Source: Inquilinus limosus
Lineage (GTDB): Bacteria; Pseudomonadota; Alphaproteobacteria; DSM-16000; Inquilinaceae
DNA length: 42,506 nucleotides
Reading direction: 5' to 3'
NCBI GenBank assembly: GCA_019508225.1
Contig: JAEKLZ010000167.1
Span: forward strand, 1-42,506
Part shown: positions 37,699 through 42,506 of the stretch, in pieces
How positions within the stretch are numbered: the stretch's first letter is position 1
Layout of the letters: each line of letters opens with the position of its first letter
Program-made: the position numbers and the translations under genes
Notes under the pieces: model-generated
Told to the model about the DNA's origin: nothing
The model's database searches: none
What the model saw: the letters and a program-made list of their open reading frames with translations, nothing else

Positions 37699-40449
37699 AT
37701 GCCGATCATCAACGGCACCAGCAGCAGCGATATTCTCAACGGCTCCGGCTCGAACGACACCATCAACGGCCTCGGCGGCAACGACCGGATCGACGGCAAT
37801 GACGGTGAAGACCGAATCAATGGCGGCACCGGCGACGACGATCTGTACGGGGATGCGGGCGACGACATCATCAAGGGCGATGAGGGCAACGACCTCATTC
37901 ATGCCGGCCGCGGCAACGATACGGTCGATGGCGGCCTTGGCGACGATGGCATCTCCGGCTCGCTCGGCAACGACACCATCAACGGCGGCGACGGCAACGA
38001 CCGCATCTCGGGCCAGGAGGACAATGATTCCCTGGGCGGCAATGCCGGCGATGATTTTCTCGAAGGCAATGACGGTGACGACGAGCTCTGGGGCGACGAA
38101 GGCCTGGACGACCTGCATGGCAATGCCGGGAACGACATCATCCATGGCGGTGCCGACCGTGACATCCTCTATGGCGATGAGGGCAACGACACGCTGGGCG
38201 GCGATGACGGCAACGACACCATTGCCGGCGGCATCGGCGATGACGCGATCTATGGCGGCAACGGTACCGACGACATGTACGGCGATGTCGGCAACGACAC
38301 GATCGATGGCGGCGAGGGCGACGACCACCTCGTGGGCCAAGCCGGCGCCGACAAGCTGATCGGCGGCAACGGCACCGACTGGGCGATCTATCTCGAAAGC
38401 GCCGGCGGCGTGATGGTCACGATCGGGGGGACGGGCTCCGGCGGCGAAGCCGCGGGCGACACCATCGGCGCCGACATCGAGAATCTCCAGGGTTCCCAAT
38501 ACGGCGACGTCCTGACGGGATCGTCGGGAAACAACTGGCTCAAGGGCGAGGGGGGCAGCGACAATCTCCGCGGCGAGGCGGGGGATGACGGGCTGGAAGC
38601 CGGCGACGGCAATGATGATCTGTGGGGTGGGGCCGGCGCCGACAACCTCCAGGGCGATGCCGGCTACGACACGGCGCATTACGAGAACAGCGGCGCCGGG
38701 GTGACGATCAACCTGCTGGCCGGCACCGGCGTGGGCGGGGAAGCCCAGGGCGACAAACTGCTCGGGATCGAGGGTGTCGTCGGCAGCCAGTTCGACGACA
38801 CGCTGACCGGTGACGCCGCGGCCAACACGCTGTCAGGCCATTCCGGCAACGACACTCTCAACGGCGGAGACGGCAACGATGTTCTCTACGATTACACCAC
38901 CTACGGCTATGGCCAGGACAATGACAAGCTCAATGGTGGTGCCGGCAACGACGCCATCTACAGCTATGGCGGGAAAGACGTCGTCGATGGCGGCGGCGGC
39001 AATGATTTCCTCTACATGACTCGCAGTGACGCCACCGCCGACCTCCGTTTCACCCTGAACGGCGCGGCCGGCAGCGATGGCTCCCAGACAATCAACATCG
39101 AATCGATGAAGTTCTACGCCGGCGTCGGCGACGACGTCATCACGGGCGGCGCCGGCACCGACGGCATCTTCGGCAGCGACGGAAACGACATCCTCATCGG
39201 TGCCGCCGGCCAGGACGGCCTCGACGGCGGTGCCGGCGACGACATCCTCAGCGGCGGCGATGGAGTCGACGAGCTTTATGGTGACAGCGGCGACGATACC
39301 CTCGACGGCGGTACCGGAGACGACGAGCTGGGAGGCGCCGCCGGCGCCGACATCCTGCGCGGCGGGGCCGGTGCCGACAGCCTGTATGGCGGCGACGGCA
39401 TCGACACCGCCACCTACAGCGGCGATACGGTCGGCATCTCGATCACTCTTATCAACAACGTCAGTCTGCTCTCCCTGGCGGCCGCCGGCAGCGGCGGCAA
39501 TGCCGAGGGCGATGTGCTGTTCGAGATCGAGAATGCCGAGGGCGGCAACGGCTCCGACCTGATCATCGGCTCCGAGGTGGGCAACACCCTGCATGGCAAT
39601 GCCGGCAGCGACCGGCTCGACGGCGCGGACGGCAACGACCTGCTCGTCGGCGGCACGGGGGCGGACCAGCTGATCGGCGGTGCCGGCGCCGATGCCGCCA
39701 TCTACAGCGAGGGGTCGGTCGGGGTGCGGGTCGACCTGACCACCGGCAAGGGGCTGGGCGGCAACGCCGAGGGCGACACCCTGTCCGGGATCGAGAACAT
39801 CCGCGGGTCGAACGGCGCCGACACGCTGATCGGCAACGCCGGCGCCAATACCCTGAACGGCTGGACAGGCAACGACCAGCTGGTCGGGGGCGCCGGGGCC
39901 GACTGGCTGGAGGGCGGCGCCGGCATCGATGCCGCGATCTACAGCGACAGGTCGGTCGGGGTGCAGGTCAGCCTGGCCACCGGCAAGGGCACCGGCGGCA
40001 ACGCCCAGGGCGACACGCTGGTCGGGATCGAGAACATCCGTGGCTCGAACGGCGCCGATACGCTGACCGGCAACAGCGGGGCCAATGTGCTGAACGGCTG
40101 GGCCGGCAAGGATGTCCTGACCGGTGGCGCCGGTGGCGACATCTTCTCTTTCGCTGCCACCGGCCACAGCGCCGTCGGCGCCAATGCCGACCGGATCACC
40201 GATTTCAGCCGGGCCCAGGGCGACCATATCGACCTGTCGGACATCGACGCCAACACCAGGGTGGCAGGCGACCAGGGCTTTGCCTTCATCGGTACGGGCC
40301 TGTTCACCGGCGTCGCCGGCCAGCTGCGCTATGCCACCAGCGGTGGCGTCACCACCATCGCCGGCGACATCAACGGCGACAAGGTCAGCGACTTCCACAT
40401 CCAGCTGACCGGCACCATCGCCCCGGTGGGCGGCGACTTCATGCTCTGA
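37699..40449 (+). CDS. RTX (hemolysin-type) calcium-binding repeat protein, likely type I secreted
   Basis: The product has 916 residues, almost entirely GGxGxDxxx nonapeptide repeats, which bind calcium and fold as parallel beta-rolls outside the cell. No N-terminal signal or enzyme domain is seen. A non-RTX spacer of the form 'AxYsxxsvGVxvxLxtGxGxGGxAxGDtlxgIEnixGS' occurs five times, starting near residues 227, 324, 570, 664 and 745. The C-terminal ~70 residues (ITDFSRAQGDHIDLSDID ... GDFML) match serralysin/type I secretion C-terminal domains. No ABC exporter genes lie nearby. Adhesin, surface-layer or ion-binding roles are possible; none is shown. Confidence 0.9.
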   Translation: MPIINGTSSSDILNGSGSNDTINGLGGNDRIDGNDGEDRINGGTGDDDLYGDAGDDIIKGDEGNDLIHAGRGNDTVDGGLGDDGISGSLGNDTINGGDGNDRISGQEDNDSLGGNAGDDFLEGNDGDDELWGDEGLDDLHGNAGNDIIHGGADRDILYGDEGNDTLGGDDGNDTIAGGIGDDAIYGGNGTDDMYGDVGNDTIDGGEGDDHLVGQAGADKLIGGNGTDWAIYLESAGGVMVTIGGTGSGGEAAGDTIGADIENLQGSQYGDVLTGSSGNNWLKGEGGSDNLRGEAGDDGLEAGDGNDDLWGGAGADNLQGDAGYDTAHYENSGAGVTINLLAGTGVGGEAQGDKLLGIEGVVGSQFDDTLTGDAAANTLSGHSGNDTLNGGDGNDVLYDYTTYGYGQDNDKLNGGAGNDAIYSYGGKDVVDGGGGNDFLYMTRSDATADLRFTLNGAAGSDGSQTINIESMKFYAGVGDDVITGGAGTDGIFGSDGNDILIGAAGQDGLDGGAGDDILSGGDGVDELYGDSGDDTLDGGTGDDELGGAAGADILRGGAGADSLYGGDGIDTATYSGDTVGISITLINNVSLLSLAAAGSGGNAEGDVLFEIENAEGGNGSDLIIGSEVGNTLHGNAGSDRLDGADGNDLLVGGTGADQLIGGAGADAAIYSEGSVGVRVDLTTGKGLGGNAEGDTLSGIENIRGSNGADTLIGNAGANTLNGWTGNDQLVGGAGADWLEGGAGIDAAIYSDRSVGVQVSLATGKGTGGNAQGDTLVGIENIRGSNGADTLTGNSGANVLNGWAGKDVLTGGAGGDIFSFAATGHSAVGANADRITDFSRAQGDHIDLSDIDANTRVAGDQGFAFIGTGLFTGVAGQLRYATSGGVTTIAGDINGDKVSDFHIQLTGTIAPVGGDFML
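39690..40140 (+). repeat. Tandem ~81-codon duplication within the RTX gene
   Basis: Two adjacent copies (starting near 39690 and 39930) encode nearly the same module: SVGV-x-V-x-L-x-TGKG, GGNA-x-GDTL, GIENIRGSNGADTL, then an LNGW segment and GGAG. More distant relatives of the module lie earlier in the gene. This indicates growth by recent internal duplication. Confidence 0.75.
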
Positions 40450-40570
40450 CGACCGTGCGGGTGGCATCGGGGCGGCCGGCAACGGCAACGGCCGGACCCC
40501 GGTGCCGGATGCGCGCCGGAAGGGCGTTGTGCAATCGGGACAGCGACTGTAAACAAGGAGGGAGGGGGAT
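40450..40570. other. Short intergenic region after the RTX gene
   Basis: A GC hairpin (about 40469-40500, GGGG.GGCCG with CGGCC.GACCCC) follows the RTX stop but has no T-run. It may be a weak terminator or a processing stop ahead of the small membrane-peptide gene. Confidence 0.35.
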
Positions 40571-40702
40571 GTGATTCCCATATTCGCGATGGCCTTCGGC
40601 GCGATCGCAGTGCTGCTGTGGCGGTCCGGGCTCGGCTTCACCCTGGTGGTGAGCGGGGCGACGCTTTCGGCGGGCATGCTGATGACGACGCCGTGGCCCT
40701 GA
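40571..40702 (+). CDS. 43-residue hydrophobic membrane peptide
   Basis: GTG 40571 opens a 43-residue frame behind an unusually strong ribosome site (AAGGAGGGAGGGGG). The product starts MIPIFAMAFGAIAVLLWRSG and continues with a second hydrophobic stretch (FTLVVSGATLSAGMLM), ending TTPWP. This predicts one hairpin of two short transmembrane helices. I do not recognise the family. It follows the RTX gene by 121 bp on the same strand, so a link to RTX export or localisation is possible but speculative. Confidence 0.5.
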   Translation: MIPIFAMAFGAIAVLLWRSGLGFTLVVSGATLSAGMLMTTPWP

Positions 40703-40859
40703 TGGCCCATCGCTTCGAAAGCGCCGGCACGCAATCTTCTGCGGCACGCGCGAACGTAACAGTCCGAAACAAAGTGTGATTTTTGCTGGCGCGACGGCCG
40801 GTCTAGGGTGCCTTCGTCCCGAAAGGGGCGCTCCATCAGCACTTTGCGTTGCGAAGTGC

Positions 40860-41800
40860 ATGTCAGGCGAAGCGAAGGACACCTCCATCGTGGCTCACAT
40901 CTCGGCGGAATCGGGTGCGGCAACGCAGAAGACGCTGAAGACCGCGATCAAGTGCACCGGCGTCGGTCTGCATGGCGGTCAGGACGTCACCATGGTGCTG
41001 CGCCCCGGTGAGATCAACACCGGCATCGTCTTCGTGCGCACCGACGTCCCCCAGGGCCGGCGCAGCATCAGCGCGCGCTGGGACAAGGTGTCGGACACCC
41101 GTCTGTGCACCGTCATCAGCAATGCCCAGGGCGTCACGGTTGGCACCATCGAGCATCTGATGGCCGCGCTGCGCGGCTGCGGCGTCGACAACGCCGTGGT
41201 CGAGCTGAACGGCGCGGAAGTGCCGATCATGGACGGCAGCGCCGCCCCCTTCGTGTTCCTGATCGAATGCGCCGGGCTGGTCAGCCAGCCGGCACTGCGC
41301 CGCAGCATCCGCGTGCTGCGCCCGGTCGAGGTCACCGCCGAGGATCGCTGGGCCCGGCTGACGCCGTCGGCCAGCACCACCTTCAGCTTCGAGATCGAGT
41401 TCCAGAGCCGCGCCATCGCGCATCAGGAAGGCCTGATCCGGCTGGCGAACGGCAACTTCAAGACCGAGATCGCCCGCGCCCGGACGGGTCGCTGGAGAAC
41501 GCGATCGTGGTCAGCGGCGACCGGGTGATGAACGCCGAGGGCCTGCGCTACGAGGACGAGTTCGTGCGCCACAAGATCCTCGATTCGATCGGCGACCTCT
41601 ATCTCGCCGGCGCCCCGATCCTCGGCCATTTCCACGGCTACAAGGCCGGCCACGCGCTGAACAACCAGCTGCTGCGGGCGCTGTTCGCCGACGACACCGC
41701 CTGGTGCTACGACACCAGCTTCGGCGCCGAGACCGCGGCCGAACCCTGGGCCCGGCCCGCGGTTGCCGCCGCTGCGCTGCCCACCGCCAACGCCGCCTGA
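40860..41800 (+). pseudogene. lpxC: UDP-3-O-acyl-GlcNAc deacetylase LpxC, internally deleted and frameshifted
   Basis: LpxC performs the committed step of lipid A synthesis. From ATG 40860 the first half is normal: [29 protein letters not shown] (zinc His), [12 protein letters not shown]. After FKTEIARAR (about 41483) the frame runs out at 41528. The next frame continues [35 protein letters not shown] (zinc His and Asp) and [14 protein letters not shown], and ends normally at 41800. The family segment between RAR and GS ('TFGF..ExE.LR..GLA.G', about 19 residues) is missing. The loss is not a multiple of three, so the protein is broken. All zinc-site motifs survive on the two sides. It is either an error or a very recent mutation. 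Confidence 0.88.
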
Positions 41801-41900
41801 TCCCGTTCCGCTTGCCGCCGCCGTCCCTCTTCGCTATGCGTCGAGGGATTGCGTGTGTCTGCCCGCGGGAAGGCGTCTCGCCATTCGCGTTCGGGGTGGG

Positions 41901-41906
41901 TATATA
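41901..41906 (+). promoter_or_regulatory. Possible -10 element before bamD
   Basis: TATATA stands out in a GC-rich gap, 33-38 bp before the GTG at 41939. No convincing -35 was found at the usual distance. Confidence 0.3.
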
Positions 41907-41938
41907 GGGGCCCGGACAGAACCGAAGGCGATGATCGA

Positions 41939-42506
41939 GTGAACAAGCGTCTGCAGTTTCGCCATCTGGCGCGGGTCGGGCTCGTCCTGCCGGCCGTTCT
42001 CCTCGCCGCCTGCGGCGGTTCCTCCGACTCTGCGAAGCCGGCCGCGGACCAGCCGCCGGAAGCGCTGTATTCCCAGGCGCAGCAGGCGTTCGACGAACGG
42101 GACTTCAAGACGGCAACGGCCCGGTTCGACGAGGTCGAGCGGCAGCACCCCTATTCGACCTGGGCGACCAAGGCCCAGCTGATGTCGGCCTATGCCAGCT
42201 ATCAGCGCGGCGATTATGACGGCGCGATCGTGGCGCTGGACCGCTTCATCAGCCTGCATCCGGGCAGCGAGGAGCTGGCCTACGCCTATTACCTCAAGGC
42301 GCTCTGCTACTACGACCGGATCTCGGATGTGGAGCGCGACCAGCGCATCACCCAGCTGGCGACGAACGCGCTGAACGACGTCATCACCCGCTTCCCGAGC
42401 AGCGACTACGCCCGCGACGCCAAGCTGAAGCTGGACCTGACCTACGACCAGCTCGCCGGCAAGGACATGGCGATCGGCCGCTTCTACCTGAAGCGCGGCG
42501 AGTACA
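41939..42506 (+). CDS. bamD: Outer-membrane assembly lipoprotein BamD (3' end cut by the window)
   Basis: About 189 residues are visible from GTG 41939. A lipoprotein signal (VGLVLPAVLLAACGG, cysteine at residue about 25) is followed by TPR repeats: PPEALYSQAQQAFDERDFKTATARFDEVERQHPYSTWATKAQLM and YDGAIVALDRFISLHPGSEELAYAYYLKALCYYDRI, both typical of BamD/ComL/YfiO. It is an essential part of the BAM complex that inserts outer-membrane beta-barrels. The order lpxC-bamD is the usual alphaproteobacterial arrangement, usually followed by recN. Confidence 0.95.
   Translation, partial: MNKRLQFRHLARVGLVLPAVLLAACGGSSDSAKPAADQPPEALYSQAQQAFDERDFKTATARFDEVERQHPYSTWATKAQLMSAYASYQRGDYDGAIVALDRFISLHPGSEELAYAYYLKALCYYDRISDVERDQRITQLATNALNDVITRFPSSDYARDAKLKLDLTYDQLAGKDMAIGRFYLKRGEY

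Noticed and set aside
37700-40140. Repeated DNA that could be taken for a CRISPR array
   Set aside because: The repeats are in-frame RTX codons of about 27 bp with degenerate sequence and no unique spacers; no cas genes are present.
38833-40923. About 700-codon minus-strand frame across the RTX gene
   Set aside because: It is the antisense of the RTX repeats and inherits their periodicity; no start context or domain.

Overview
This window looks like the chromosome of a very GC-rich alphaproteobacterium, most likely of the Rhodospirillales/Azospirillales type. The evidence is strong G/C preference at third codon positions, a class A RNase P RNA gene directly upstream of the division and cell-wall (dcw) cluster, a meso-diaminopimelate type MurE, an FtsZ with a long Ala/Pro/Gln linker, and the order ftsZ ... 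lpxC - bamD. The species cannot be fixed from sequence reading alone.

Layout. 1-263 (minus) is the start of an FAD-linked lactate/glycolate-type dehydrogenase. 466-5100 (plus) carries a secreted FecR-like protein, a CHASE2 adenylate/guanylate cyclase, a lipoprotein M48 metallopeptidase and a TerB-DnaJ (DjlA-like) protein. 5185-8516 is an overlapping operon of a TrmO/TsaA-family protein plus a complete type II metal-chelate/corrinoid ABC importer. 8584-14845 is accessory: the ABC-F protein Uup, an EamA exporter, a shortened DUF442 gene, an orphan antitoxin-like gene, a MocR regulator, a broken flavin-binding protein gene and a GNAT acetyltransferase. Two related ~85-bp palindromic repeats lie in this part. 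15072-15482 is rnpB with a good promoter and terminator.

15823-35781 is the dcw cluster: mraZ, rsmH, ftsL-like, ftsI-1, ftsI-2, murE, murF, mraY, murD, ftsW, murG, murC, ddl, ftsQ, ftsA, ftsZ. Most genes overlap by 4 bp (ATGA/GTGA), so they are probably translated as one coupled unit that builds lipid II and assembles the septal machinery. A phased array of MraZ-type boxes precedes mraZ. Three features are unusual: ftsI is duplicated in tandem with both copies catalytically intact, murB is absent from its usual place between murC and ddl, and a 268-bp multi-branched palindrome fills the ftsA-ftsZ gap.

35895-40702 is an insertion between ftsZ and lpxC. It holds a LuxR-type regulator (minus), a 916-residue pure RTX-repeat protein with a type I secretion-like C-terminus, and a 43-residue membrane peptide. 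lpxC (40860-41800) is split by an out-of-frame internal deletion that removes the region expected to hold its acyl-chain tunnel. bamD runs off the right edge.

The points most worth checking are the tandem ftsI pair, the broken lpxC (real or an assembly error), the ftsA-ftsZ palindrome, the RTX/LuxR insertion, and the TrmO-family gene inside a metal-importer operon.
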